From positions 1 to 64,000 of the forward strand of contig MNCI01015552.1 in assembly GCA_015680685.1 (NCBI GenBank): a stretch of 64,000 nt of DNA, given 5' to 3'. A program made the position numbers and the translations under genes. This stretch comes from Gnetum montanum (Eukaryota > Streptophyta > Gnetopsida > Gnetales > Gnetaceae). Position 1 is the stretch's first letter; each line of letters opens with the position of its first letter. Below, piece after piece: positions 1 to 10,925 of this stretch. The notes under the pieces were generated by a model. The model saw nothing but the letters and a program-made list of their open reading frames with translations, searched no databases and was not told the origin of the DNA.

Positions 1-38
1 TCCACCTTATTGGTGGTAGTGGTAGTTAATTTATTTTT

Positions 39-425
39 TTACATCTCGATAATTGTAGCTAAAATTCGGAATGACCTAAAAGACGAACCCGAAGGCGAAG
101 CCACCGAACCTGCAACTGATTCAACATACCAAAAATCATTACCAGCAACTACCGGCATAGGAGAAGGCTCAGCCGCCGTGTCAGGAAAAGTCTCCGTATC
201 AAAGGCATTAGCATCGAGCATGGTTATATCTTTTTTGATTGCAGGTTCCAGGGCAGATAAACTGGTGATTGCCGATTTGTTGTTGTTTCTTTTACTGCCT
301 AGAACACCTTTTGAAATGCATTCACAGGCCTGCAACTGCTCGAAAATATTGTGCCGTCTGTACCACGTGGTTTGTGATGATGTGTAAATCTTAGGGCTCC
401 TCCTGCTACGGCAAAGCTTCTTCAT
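39..425 (-). CDS. Possible first exon of an unrecognised host gene
   Basis: Open frame of 128 codons from an ATG at 425 on the minus strand to a stop near 39. The stretch is less AT-rich than the surrounding spacer, and the sequence just 5' of the ATG (AAACCCTCGCC-like, then an A-rich run) looks like a plant 5' leader. The product is basic at the N terminus (MKKLCRSRRSPK), then Ser/Ala/Pro-rich, with no signal peptide, membrane span or family motif that I recognise. It ends in LATIIEM before a TAA; a GT inside that ATG-TAA (GAGATGTAAAA) could instead be a 5' splice site, in which case the gene continues off the left edge. No function is proposed. The alternative is a chance ORF. Confidence 0.35.
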   Translation of the reverse strand: MKKLCRSRRSPKIYTSSQTTWYRRHNIFEQLQACECISKGVLGSKRNNNKSAITSLSALEPAIKKDITMLDANAFDTETFPDTAAEPSPMPVVAGNDFWYVESVAGSVASPSGSSFRSFRILATIIEM

Positions 426-1089
426 TTTGTTTTTAGAACGGCGAGGGTTTCAGAATAGCACAGAATCTAGCAGGGTTTGGCGATGCATGAGGAGGTTTTT
501 GTGGCCCTGTTCACCTGTCACAGAGGTGGTCAACATTGCTTATGTTTTGCTGCCCAACAAAAAACAAAATGCTGATGTCTGTCCCTTTTTTTTCCTCTAT
601 TTTTTTGATGACTACCACAACCGCGTTTTTCTTTTCTCTGCATGAATAACGTCACGCTGATGTCTCTGCGGCCTTCTCCATCGTTGCCTTCAGTTGTGGT
701 CTACACTGCTGCACCGTTGCCCTCAATCGTGACCTGCAAAATGCCGGTGAATATTGCGATCTTCCCAGAGGCGCGATGCCTTGGTACCTTGCGCTCATAC
801 CATGGTGAAAAATTCTGATTTTCTGTTTAATTTGTGCGATGTGTCCCAAAAGAAATCAACGTCTCCCCTTTGGAACAGGGCTAAGGTTTATGCTTATCTT
901 TTTACGGGAGAATTCATTAAAATCCCCATAGTGATTTCCATCTCTTTCTCTTCTTCTTCTTTATTTAAAAAAAATGATAGAAACCAATACCTTTCCCAAT
1001 CACATCTTGCCATTTCAAAAATTTGTATTGTAATATTTCAGAAAGTCTCAACCATCTCATGTCTCTGTTCCATACAATGGCTAAATGTG
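426..1089. other. Non-coding spacer upstream of the possible exon
   Basis: Short ORFs on both strands show no recognisable motif. If the ATG at 425 is real, this stretch would hold the 5' leader and promoter of that minus-strand gene; no clear TATA box is placed. It ends where similarity to the Gag region of copy B begins. Confidence 0.3.
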
Positions 1090-1875
1090 CCAACACTTAC
1101 ATCCACCATCATTATGTACCTGAATCCACAAACTCTTCAATGATGGCAACTTTGCCCTTACCTTTGTTATGTGCATAATTAGCTCCTCTCTTTTTTCTAT
1201 TTTCTTGCTCACTACCTTGTTCTCTAGACTCCTCTACTATTTTGAGAATGGTTTGGAATTTATTATCTAGGGAGTCCCACATTTGGTCCACCTTTGTCAA
1301 TACTTTTGATGCAAGTTTATGAATGGGCAATGTTTTCTTATTTACCATCTCTTCGAGTGGTGATTCTTCTTCATCCTCACAAAATCTAACTCCCTTCTTT
1401 CGAAGGGAAGGATCTTTGTTATATTCCTCCACACTCTCGCTTTTCCTTAGCTCACCTTCCTCTTTGGCAACTTGCTCCAACAATCTTTGTACTTGATGAG
1501 TCCTAAGCTCAAATAGCCTTCCTTGGGCATAAGTCCCAAGGGTTTTTCATGTTTCATGCCTAAGCCCATCTACAAGATGGCGTAGTTGTTCCCTCTACGA
1601 GTAACCATGGCCTGGGCAATGATGTAACAATGCATAATATTGGCCCATGGTAGGATCCAAGGGTTCGTATCCTCCTTGTTTTCATCCTTGGATTTGCTTT
1701 TGCAAGTTGGACACTTGTGAGTACATCTAATACTTATTGTTAAACAGTTCTAACATGGTACTCCATCGATGAAAGGATTCCAGTTCTAAGGACCAATATT
1801 AGCTTTTCGCTTCTTTGACCAGTGACTATGAGAACAACTTGAATTTTTGCTACTCATTTTCTATGTTTTGCACAT
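1090..1875 (-). mobile_element. Athila-like copy B, left fragment (Gag C-terminal part)
   Basis: On the minus strand this encodes the C-terminal half of the Gag also seen in copies A and C: the LLEQVAKEEGELRK segment, the acidic EEESPLEEMVN block, the KVDQMWDSLDNKF segment and the basic NKGKGKVAI tail. An open frame runs from 1483 to 1112. Similarity to A stops near 1090, just at the Gag zinc finger, so the rest of B (protease, RT, integrase, 3' LTR) is missing. Directly right of it, copy A is inserted; B resumes at 11703. Order and reading direction fit one B element split by A. Confidence 0.8.
1871..1875. repeat. Target-site duplication of copy A, left (CACAT)
   Basis: CACAT lies directly before the TGATGAG start of the 5' LTR; the same five bases follow the 3' LTR at 11703-11707. 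The duplication shows a single insertion into copy B. Confidence 0.9.
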
Positions 1876-2652
1876 TGATGAGTCACGATATCATGTCCAA
1901 CCCTGCGATATCACGTACGCGATATCGCAGCCCGCCGAAACATATATAAATAAGAGGCAACTTTTCCTTGTTCACACATCTAGAGTTAGTCCCTTAACCA
2001 AACTATAGTAGTTTTACCATTCCAAGCCCGCACTAGGAGTCTCAAAGTGAATGGATCATTATTTGAGCAAATTGTACCTGAGCACACACTTGTGTATGAC
2101 AATAAAGATGAACTTTCTGATAAACCTTGCAGCATATGGACTAAGCTAAATAGGATTTAATTATTGTTAAATGTTTAAATACTTTCCTAGATAATTAATC
2201 TCTTTCAACCCTTGACTCTCCTAGTTAAGTGCATCTAGTACGACCACTTCGAGCATGTGTGTAACACTTGGTAACCCAGTAATGAGTAGCATTTGGTAAT
2301 CCTAGTAGTGTTGCACTGGTTGAGGGTGTGTGTAGCAAGTGGGAATGGATACTAATGCTAGGATACTTAGAACTTAGTTAGTGAATAGTTAATGAAAATT
2401 AGTTATTTAGTTCTCTTCACCTTTCCCTACTAGCATAGTCATTAAAAAGATAAAAGTTATAAAAATCACATACCTCAAACTTACTTAACCATACAATCAT
2501 GACAATACAAGTAAGTTTGGGAGGATAGTGATTGATTAACCTTAAGTGTTCCATTAAGGTGCGTAAGCACTCAGTACTTGGAGTTTTACTAGAGCACATG
2601 TGAGACGCTCGTATTCGTATGGTTGAGTGTAGAGGTACCTTGCCACTCATCA
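1876..2652 (+). repeat. 5' LTR of copy A
   Basis: Starts TGATGAGTCACGATATC and ends CACTCATCA directly before the PBS. A TATA box (TATATAAATA, 1943-1952) and a poly(A)-signal-like AATAAAG at 2101 place a likely R region between them. U3 is very short (about 70 bp) and holds an imperfect GATATC palindrome at 1904-1929. Paired with the LTR at 10926-11702. Confidence 0.92.
1904..1929. promoter_or_regulatory. GATATC/CGTACG palindromic motif in U3
   Basis: Two GATATC cores flank CGTACG to give a near-perfect palindrome ending about 14 bp before the TATA box. The same arrangement, more perfect, is in the LTR of copy F (54366-54389), and related GATATC or AATATT blocks occupy this place in B, C and E. 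Position suggests a U3 cis element; the binding factor is unknown. Confidence 0.5.
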
Positions 2653-2653
2653 T

Positions 2654-2671
2654 TGGTATCGTTGCCGGGGA
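2654..2671 (+). promoter_or_regulatory. Primer-binding site of copy A, tRNA-Asp type
   Basis: TGGTATCGTTGCCGGGGA begins one base after the LTR. It matches the complement of the plant tRNA-Asp 3' end (from memory TGGCGCCGTTGCCGGGGA) except for bases 4-6. Athila-type elements use this tRNA. Confidence 0.75.
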
Positions 2672-2796
2672 CTTAGTTGTTTGTGCACTACGTAGAACAT
2701 AGGAGATCATCCATATCGTTGGGAAGCTAAAACGAACCCTTAGGGTTAATCAAAAGAAAAATAAGATAACGGAAAATAGCACACCGAACAAGATAG

Positions 2797-4715
2797 AAAT
2801 TTCTTCTTCTTTGCACAAAAGCACTTCACCGCCTAGGAACAACACTAGAGACAATCGGCAGCACAACAGACATAACCAAAATCCGTCAGTTCCTCAACAA
2901 TTTCGTGTGGTATATATTCATCATGATGAATATATACCTGACTTTACCTTTATTCTTCATCAAGATGAACAACTACGTTGGAGAGACTTGGAGGGTAACA
3001 TAGTGTTGCCCCCAGACCGAGCAATCCCCAACATGCTCCTTCGTGCTCTTGCACAAATAGGCATGTTACAATTGTATGCAGAGTACGTTGCATGCGATTA
3101 CAACACAAGGGACTACCATCCCACAGAAGCACAACGTCAACAGGACTTGCGATAGGAGAATTACCACACATCTTTGAAGGGAAAAGAACCCCATAATGCT
3201 TCACCCATCCTAAGAAAAATTGAGGGTGGTGAACCTATTTTGATAAGTTCTCCACAAAATGATGTTCCTCCTCCTAATGATGGTGAGAAGGTGGTGTATC
3301 AGAACATTCACTCCATGATTCACAACCCTAGTTCTGATCCCCACGAACACCAAGTGTTCAACAAGGGAACACAAACACATGGTAAGGGTGGGCATTTTGA
3401 TCATCATCACGATTGGGACCAGGATCACCGAAGAGAAGGTAAGAAACATCTTCATGGTGATGGTTCTCCTTCTTCTTCACCTTCATCATCACATTCACCC
3501 TCTCCTTTAGTATCAGGACATAGTCATAAGGAAACTAACCAGAAGGATAAGGGTAAACAATGTAAGAGACCTTGGCGAGAGAGTTGAGAGAGAGGATGAG
3601 GGCACTCTAGGGAATCACGACATAGAAGAAGGGAGAGTAGGGAACTGTGTAGACATCACATATGCTATGAAAGAAATGACCATGAAGAACCCCTACTCAC
3701 AACTCAAAGCATGTTAGACATCACGGAGGCCGTAAGAATTTCCACAAGGCACCAAAAAGATAGTAGGATCAAGAGGTTAGATATGAATAACATCCCATGA
3801 TTTGAGGGGGGATACAATGTTGATCTTCAGAACCACTTACAAGCATTTCACGATACATGTGCCTTGCAGAACATAGAGTGGAAAAAATTAAAGTTGTTCC
3901 TAAGGACACTAGTAAAAGAAGCAGAAAGGTGGTACTAGTCCTTAAAATCAGAATCCATTCGAAGGTGGAGTACGATGCTAGAACTATTTAACAATAAGTA
4001 TTAGACATACTCCCAGGTGTCTAACCTACAAAAGAAAATCCAAGAATGGAAGCAAGGAAATCATGAACCCTTGGATGCTACCATGGGCTAATATTACGCA
4101 CTGCTACATCGTTGCCCAAGCCATGGTTACTCGCAGTTGGATCAACTACGCCATCTCATAGATGGACTTAGGCATGAAACCAAGAGAACCCTTGGAACGT
4201 ATGCCCAATGGAGATTATCAAATCTTAGGTCCCATCAGGTACATAGATTGTTGGAGCAAGTAGCTAAAAAAGAAGGGGATCTATGTAAGAGAGAAAGTGT
4301 GGAAGAGTACAACCGCGATCCTTCCCTCTGAAAAAGAGGAATGAGATTCTATGAGGAGGAGGAAGAGTCACCACTTGAAGAGATGGTGAATAGAAAAACC
4401 TTGCCACTTCAAAAAATAACAACAGAAGTGTCAGTGAAGGTAGACCAAATGTGGAACTCCTTAGATAGTATATTTAAAACCATTCTCAAAATCATAGAGT
4501 ACTCTAAGGAGCGAGGTAGTGACTATGACAAAAAGAAAAAGAGGGATTTGGACCATGCACGTAATAAAGGTAAGGGTAAAATGGCAATCACTAAAGAGGT
4601 TGTGGATTCTGATATGGACAATGATGGTGGATGTGAGATATGCTAGTATGACCATCCTAAGGGATGTTGCCCAGTAATCTCACATCTGCAAGAGTCTAGG
4701 ATGTATGCACTTAAC
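2797..4715 (+). pseudogene. gag: gag of copy A (degenerate)
   Basis: Gag remnant in pieces. The N-terminal region (2811-3155) has FRVVYIHHDEYIPDFTF and LEGNIVLPPD. A low-complexity linker rich in His, Ser and Pro follows (about 3380-3540). A retrotransposon Gag core comes next (about 3790-4230: FEGGYNVDLQNHLQAF, then LGTYAQW), then a Glu-rich part (4341-4646). The C-terminal finger CEIC-x3-H-x4-C is at about 4632-4670 and contains one stop. B and C keep the original ATG (12759 and 37627 on the minus strand); in A it is lost and the first open codon nearby is TTG. At least six in-frame stops interrupt it, so no functional capsid protein is expected. Confidence 0.85.
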
Positions 4716-5309
4716 CCATGACTTAAGAAATGACAAGCACCCCGATGGTTACCTTATCTCTAAGGTAACTCGAAGCAATTCCACCAACCATTAACGTATT
4801 ATCCAAGTGGAACTCTACCACAACCTATTGAGAAACACTAACAATGAAAATACCCACAATCATGGGGGATGCCACCGCCAAGGCAACAATACCCTTACCA
4901 ACAACCGGATCCATATGGCTACTAGGTGTAGTAGCCAATCTCTCTACATGACTCTGTTGGACACATGACACCACGACGTCACTACCAAGCTCAAGAGTAT
5001 TATAGGACTCCTTCTCTTGAGCGTGACAACCCATAGACATACCATCCTCCGAATGCATCCACAACTCTCACACTGATAGCTCCATTACCATCCACTCCAG
5101 CAATGCAAGAGGAACTCCCCACTCAACCGTAGCAACCCAATGTCACGAGGGCTATGAATCCTCAACCCGTAGTTGGTCCTAACAACCTTATGTAGAAAAG
5201 ATCTTTGTTCAGAACCAATAATCCAACCAATCCCTCACCATCACAAGTGGTTGAACATCTGAACACCTCCCTACCAAGTAAAGCTTCAGGCCTCCTTCAA
5301 CCCAGAAAT

Positions 5310-5842
5310 CAAGCTTAACGTACACGATTATGTTAACACATGTCATTACTGACTGGATTAAGGTGGGCCACCTTCCCAAGAAATTCTATGATCCTAGGAG
5401 TCCTCTAATCTACCTCTAAGTCACTGGGAATGAACCATGTAAAGCTCTTCTAGACTCAAGTTCTGGAGTCAACTTAATATCACAAGAAATGTATAAAGCC
5501 TGGAACCTACCTCCATTAAGGAAGAGTAATATTTGACTATAGTTGGTTGACCAATCCATCATTGTCCCCTTGGGACTTGTGGAGGACATTGTTACCACTA
5601 TATGTGGTTGGTCATACCTAGTTGATTTCCTAGTGATGCAAGTAAACAATGGTAAGGGGGACTTCCCAATAATAATGGGAAGAGCATGGCTAAGTACTAT
5701 AGATGCATGCCTAGGAATCCATGATCTTTCCTTGGAAATATCTAAGAAGAACACTTTTGGAAAGATCGAGAAGAAGAAAGTTTCATGCATTGCATATAGT
5801 GACATAGGGTGTCATTGTGTGCAGAAATCATGGGTTATGTGA
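5310..5842 (+). pseudogene. Aspartic protease region of copy A (degenerate)
   Basis: Retropepsin-like segment between gag and RT. The active-site region reads ALLDSSSGVNLISQEMY around 5440-5490: the catalytic Asp is present but the following LG of the family is changed to SS. Downstream come the flap-like CGWSYLVDFLV and the conserved IIMGRAWLSTIDACLGIHDL before a stop at 5842. The same block is well kept in copy F and in copy C. Frameshifts break it from gag and RT. Confidence 0.7.
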
Positions 5843-6003
5843 AGTTTAGCATTGTCTACATGCAATCGGTGTGCATAAGACATTAATATACAAAAGTGCC
5901 TATATGCAGCAGCCACATGAAAAGAAGACACCTAGTGACTAATGGCTGATCAAGAGAGCAATTTGCTAACATGCATGGAATTCACTGAGGAAATAACTAG
6001 TGC

Positions 6004-7596
6004 TTACATTGAAAGCATAGACACATTGGAGCAAGTCTGTTGCCAAATTCCAAACCTTAACCTCAAAAACATTAATTGGGGAAAGTTGGAAATTCCTAAA
6101 AGATTTAAATAAGAGCCCCTAGAGTTGAAATCATTGCCCACTAGTTTGGAGTATATGACCCTCGAAAATGGAAAATCGGTGACCATCAATGCAAGACTTA
6201 TTTCCAAACAAAAAGAAAGACTACTAAAAGTGATAAACAAGTGGTTAAAAGCCTTTGCCTGGTCATACCCTGAGTTAACCAAAATAGATCCTAGAATATG
6301 CCAGCATAGGATTTACATGGACCCCTCCATGAAACCTCAAAAACAACGGCAGAGGCGATTGAACCCATAGTTGAAACAAATAGTAAAAGAAGAGATAGAA
6401 CAACTTCTAAACTCTGGGTTCATATATCCCATTGCTGATAGTGAATGGGTTAGCCCTCTACTGATCATGCCTAAAAAGGGAGGCAAATGGAGGCTGTGTA
6501 TAGATGTTAGGGTGTTGAACATGACAACATTCAAGGATCACTTTCCGTTGCCATTCATTGACCAAGTCTTAGACACCATAGCAGGGCATCACTATTATAG
6601 TTTTCTGGATGGTTATAGTGGATACAACCAAATATGGATAGCACTAGAAGATCAAGCAAGACAACATTCACCAGTCCTTGGGGAATGTTTGCATATAAAC
6701 AAATGTCATTTGGCTTGTGCAATGCTCCTGCCATGTTTCAATGCTTAGTTCTAAGCATATTCCAATAGCAGATAGGAAATGGAGTATAAGTCTTTATGGA
6801 CGACTTCTCCACTTATGGAACAAGCTTTGATCAAGCCTTGGACTGATTAGAGAAAGTGTTAAAAAGATGCGTAGAAACCAACTTAAGGCTCAATTGGTGA
6901 AAAAGCCATCTGATGGTCCAAGAAGGCGTAGTACTTAGGCATAAGATTTTGCATTCAGGAATAGAGGTAGACCCAGATAAAGTTAGGATCCTCCAAGGAA
7001 TCACTCGACAACCGAAAACTATCAAAGAAATTCAGTCATTCCTTGGACACATTGGCTACTATAGGAGATTAATTGAGAACTTCTCCAAGATTTTCAAATC
7101 ATTGGTAGAACTAACAAATAAGGATGCACCATTCGAATGGACCAAGGAATGTGAACGAGTATTCCAAACTCTAAAACAAAAGCTTGTGGAAACTCCCATT
7201 CTACAAGCCCATGACTGGTCCAAACCATTCCATATAATGATTGACGCATCCAATTATGCCGTAGGAGTCATACTTACATAGTTAGATGATCAGAAACATC
7301 CTTATTACATCCACTATGTAAGTAGGAGTATCGTCGGTGCACAACTTAACTACACAACTACAGAAAAAGAATTAATGGTTGTAATGTTTACATTGGACAA
7401 GTTTAGGCACTATGTGTTAGGATACAAAGTGTACATTCATATAGATCATAGTGCAATTAGGTTCCTCATGAACAAGTTAATGGTTAGCCCTCGTATAATA
7501 CGATGGCTAGTAATCCTACAGGAGTTTGATCTAACAATGATCAATCAAAAAGGCACCAAGAACATAGTTGTAGATCATTTATCTCAGTTGCACTAG
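6004..7596 (+). pseudogene. Reverse transcriptase and RNase H of copy A (degenerate)
   Basis: The RT N-terminal linker (LISKQKERLLKVINKWL, 6190 on) leads to the fingers/palm: NSGFIYPIADSEWVSPL, KWRLCIDVRVLN, FLDGYSGYNQI, and the catalytic FMDD at about 6795, now in a different frame because of a shift near 6660. RNase H follows at about 7100-7600 with the FHIMIDASNYAVGVIL block, the TTEKELMVV segment and DHSAIRFLMNK. Stops occur at 6368-6370, 6748 and 7281. Strong family match, enzymatically dead in this copy. Confidence 0.88.
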
Positions 7597-8992
7597 GATA
7601 GCAAGGAGGATGAATATGTCGTATCTGATCATTTTCCTAACGAAGCCCTCTTTACCGATGTAGTGAATAACCAACCCATGGAAACAAATTGGTATAGTAG
7701 CATTCTCACCTACCTCATTTCCCAACAAACACCACAAGAACTAGACTTTAGGAAGAAACAACAGTTTCTTCACAGAGCCAAGTACTTCATGGAGATCAAT
7801 GGAAAACTTTACAAATTTTGTCTTGATGGCTTGGTCAATGGTGTGTGCCCAATGTGGACTAACTAAGAGTTCTCCAAGATGCTCATGAGAGCCCTTGTGG
7901 GGGATACTATGTAGGGGGACAAACAACTATTAAAATCCTGCTTGCAGGATATTATTGGCCAACATTATTTCAGGATGCCCATCAATTTGTCCAATCCTAT
8001 GAGTGGTTTCAACATGATGGGTGAATGACTACTAGAATGGAGGGTCTGCGACAATGGATTTAACCTTTAGAATCCTTTGAAATTTGGGAAATAGACTTTA
8101 TGGGGCCCATTACACCAATGTCCAATGGAAAAGCTTACATCATCATTACCGTTGACTACCTAACTAAATGGGCTAAAGAAGCTACTGTTATAGATTGCAC
8201 ATCATCTACAACTACACGATTTGTGTAACAACAAGTCATAAATAGGTTTGGTGTGCCATGTGCGCTTATCTTGGATAATGGAACACACTTTACAGGTGAA
8301 ACCTTTCAGAAATTGATGCAATGCTTAAGGGTTGAACACAAATTGACTATACCTTATCACCCCCAACCTGATGGCCAAGCTGAGGTCATGAATAGGGAGA
8401 TTACTAGAATATTAACATGAACAATTAGCAAATATACGTGAGATTAGAGCAGTAAACTGAATGATGCCCTTTGAGCATACCGCTTTACTTGGAAACTCCC
8501 TATAGGCTATTCTCCCTACGAGTTAGTATACGAAAAACTTCCAAGTCTTCCAATTCAAAACAAGCTTTGTACACTATCCATGGCATGTGACCTCCACCTT
8601 GACCTTGATCTAACACAAAAAAAAAAAGATTGGAAACTCTAAATGTGCTAGACAAAAATCAATTAGTTGCCCTATCATCAAATGAGTTGCACAAGGCACA
8701 TAACAAACAATGTCATGACTTAAAAATTTGAAAGGTTAAGTATCAACCAGGAGATAAGGTCCTCTACTAGAATCCCACACACGTGCCACAATGCACAAAA
8801 TTTTAAACGTTGTGGAAAGGGCCTTACATTATTCATACAACCTTTTCTTCAGGGGCCATGACCATATACAAACCTGAAAGTCCTGATAAGAGATTATTGG
8901 TCAATTTGCAACAAACTAAACCCTTCCATGAACTTAAAACATCCAGTGCACATAATACCTTTGAGAGAGGACGACCTCGCTCCTCATTTTAG
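7597..8992 (+). pseudogene. Integrase of copy A (degenerate)
   Basis: Begins after the RNase H linker. The zinc-binding region around 7940-8030 has lost both cysteines (the CKHC of copy C reads YEWF here). The catalytic core is visible across frames: the IDFMGPI-like first Asp at about 8094, the DNGTHFTG second Asp region at about 8275, and the YHPQPDGQAEV Glu region at about 8358. The C-terminal part (8810-8992) has WKGPYIIHTTFSSGAMTIYKP and LVNLQQTKPFHELK, ending at a stop at 8992. Multiple stops and shifts; non-functional. Confidence 0.82.
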
Positions 8993-9012
8993 ATCTCCTC
9001 CTTTCAAGTTAG

Positions 9013-9024
9013 TCATGGGGGAGA
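9013..9024 (+). promoter_or_regulatory. Second polypurine tract after pol, copy A
   Basis: TCATGGGGGAGA directly follows the end of integrase. The same TCATGGGGG word precedes the 3' LTR at 10915-10923. Copies C, E and F have the same purine run at the same place. Confidence 0.5.
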
Positions 9025-10465
9025 TGGCCACCTATGCTAATTATTTGAGGCCCTCATTTTCTTTTTAAGTTTTTTTATACACATTTTTTTTTGCAAATTC
9101 CTTCAACTTTTCTTGTTTTTTTTGTTTTTTTTTTTGCAACATCATTTTTACTCTTTCATTTCTTTGTGTGTTTGTTAATTTTGTTTGATTCATCATCTAA
9201 TAAGTGCTCCTAATGATGGTATGAATTGTATTCCATTTATTGTTGATGTTTGGTTTTTACTTTTGAGTTATAATGTTGATAATAAGGTATGGTTTTTCTG
9301 ATATAATAGGCAATGAGTCCACTTCATCCATGCATTCATGAATTTCTATGGTCTCTCTTTGCTTGGAACTGTATAGTCCTCTTCCTTAAATAATAAGAAC
9401 TATCAATGAATCGGTGACTGGGCATTTCTCAAACTAAGGAAAGACTCAAAGGCTAAAAAGGGTGTGACTTCAAGGGAACTTGATGCATTTTTGCTGGCCA
9501 TCCTCTTGGGTGGTTGGATGTTTTTCTTCATGAGTTTTCCCTACCATTCTAACAATTGCTCCATTATAAGGAAGCTAAGCTAATAAAAATAATAAGTCTT
9601 TGCATGGTGTGGTTCTCACGCAAAAAAAAAAAATAGTGAGAATTGAAAGCACACCCTTTAGACAAAATAATCATTTGGGCTACAAGCACTAGTTATGAAA
9701 CTAAATAAAAATGTTCCCTCTAACTAATTCCCTTCCTCACTTCCTACTTTCTCCTTTTTTCATTTCATTAGAATGATGGCGACTCTGTGATGCAGGCATT
9801 CTTGTTACTTCAAGTGGATGGATTGACCAATTGTATTAATGTGAAGTCACTAGATGTGGATTGTTTGAGGCTATATTTGGAATGAGATCTACTAAGTCAC
9901 ATTAACTATTAACACACAAGGGGCTCTACATCACCTTGTTCTTGAGATTCCATTCCATTCTCTTCTTTCCACCCTTTGTTCTCCATTTTTCACCTCATTG
10001 TCAGTTGTATCAATAGTCCATATTTTGGTTGATGCATTATTTTCTTTTTGGTAAACTCTTGTGGTTAAGACTTAACTCTTGTTTCCAAATGGCATTACCA
10101 AAGCCTATGAACTCTTTAAATGCAGGATCATTAGGACATTAAGGGCATAAGCCTACTTTGGGGAGGACCCACTAGCATTCCTATTTGGTGCATCTATTAA
10201 TTTCTTTTCCTTAAACATTTTTGCAATCACCATTTATTTTGTTCATCTCCATCTTTGATATCCATTTTATCGATGTTGTCATTGTGTCTTTTTCTCCATC
10301 TTCCTTATTCCTTATTATTTTTTTTCATTCTCTCGCTACCGAAGGTTCGCTCTCAGTCATGTAGGTCCTGGTCCAATTTTTTCAATTTTCTCCTAACCCC
10401 TACACCTTGGGTAGTCACCAGTGTTATATCTCCATATCCGCATCAGCCATACCACAACTCGGCCA
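9025..10465 (+). other. Post-pol region of copy A
   Basis: AT-rich sequence that is nonetheless alignable with the same region of C, E and F. It contains the remnant of the short membrane-protein ORF (9406-9583, listed separately). No other supported gene; a segment near 9775-9890 is also shared between copies but is not open consistently. Confidence 0.6.
9406..9583 (+). pseudogene. Copy A remnant of the 55-codon membrane-span ORF
   Basis: Homologous to the intact ORFs at 41905-42072 (E) and 30287-30454 (C). The ATG at 9406 is conserved, but a stop at codon 4 and a 2 nt loss before 9464 shift the frame. From 9464 the frame reads VTSREL, then a hydrophobic run DAFLLAILLGGWMFFFMSF, ending at 9583. 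Copy F shares the 2 nt loss, so it is a subfamily feature. Confidence 0.5.
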
Positions 10466-10843
10466 ATGGACCTTACACTAAGACAAGGTATTCACTGCAT
10501 TTTGATTCATTTACCCTTGCTAATATAAGACTATGTTGTGTGTGCAGATGGAAATCATACACCAATGGATTGGATTTGGAGGAAACACTTAGAATGGACT
10601 AATGTTGGAATAGTTATGCAAGGAACAAGATTGATGATGCACTTATGGATGGATAACAAAAAGTGCAATCTTGGCGTCGGCAGCAACAGACTTCTTATTT
10701 TCTCTCTCTTCTCTCTTCTCTCTCAGCTGCCAAATAAGGCTGGATGTCAAATGTGTATAGTGTTCACTCTTGTTGTCATGAACACTAATTTTGTCATATA
10801 TTGTAATGATGATCCATTCACATGTCACCCCATTCACTGTTAG
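10466..10843 (+). CDS. Short ORF after pol, possibly spliced, copy A
   Basis: An ATG at 10565 opens 92 codons to the stop after 10843, starting MDWIWRKHLEW and containing VMQGT, HLWMDN and a Ser/Leu/Phe-rich stretch. Copies F (53943) and E (43071) have the same ORF. A GT-AG segment at 10488-10547 lies just upstream. If it is removed, an earlier ATG at 10466 (MDLTLRQ) joins in frame to DGNHTPMDW, and the same join works in F, giving about 105 residues in A. No known family is recognised; position is that of env-like genes in Athila elements, but the size is far smaller. Expression is unproven. Confidence 0.45.
10488..10547 (+). other. Intron-like segment, 60 nt, copy A
   Basis: Donor AAG|GTATTC, branch-like TTGCTAAT and acceptor TGTGCAG|ATGG. 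The homologous segments are 59 nt in F (53867-53925), 60 nt in C (29265-29324, minus) and 60 nt in E (42993-43052, acceptor AG changed to AA). It is short for a plant intron, so a longer intron using the same acceptor is an alternative. Confidence 0.4.
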
Positions 10844-10914
10844 TGTCATTCAAGTCAATAATCCCATACCTTCCCAGTATTTTGTAAGGAACTCAAGGAT
10901 GAGTTTTCATTTAG

Positions 10915-10925
10915 TCATGGGGGTA
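10915..10925 (+). promoter_or_regulatory. Polypurine tract before the 3' LTR of copy A
   Basis: TCATGGGGGTA directly before TGATGAG. The same word is found in E and F. It should prime plus-strand synthesis. Confidence 0.75.

Noticed and set aside
754-1143. 129-codon plus-strand ORF
   Set aside because: It runs across the boundary of copy B into its antisense gag and has no motif.
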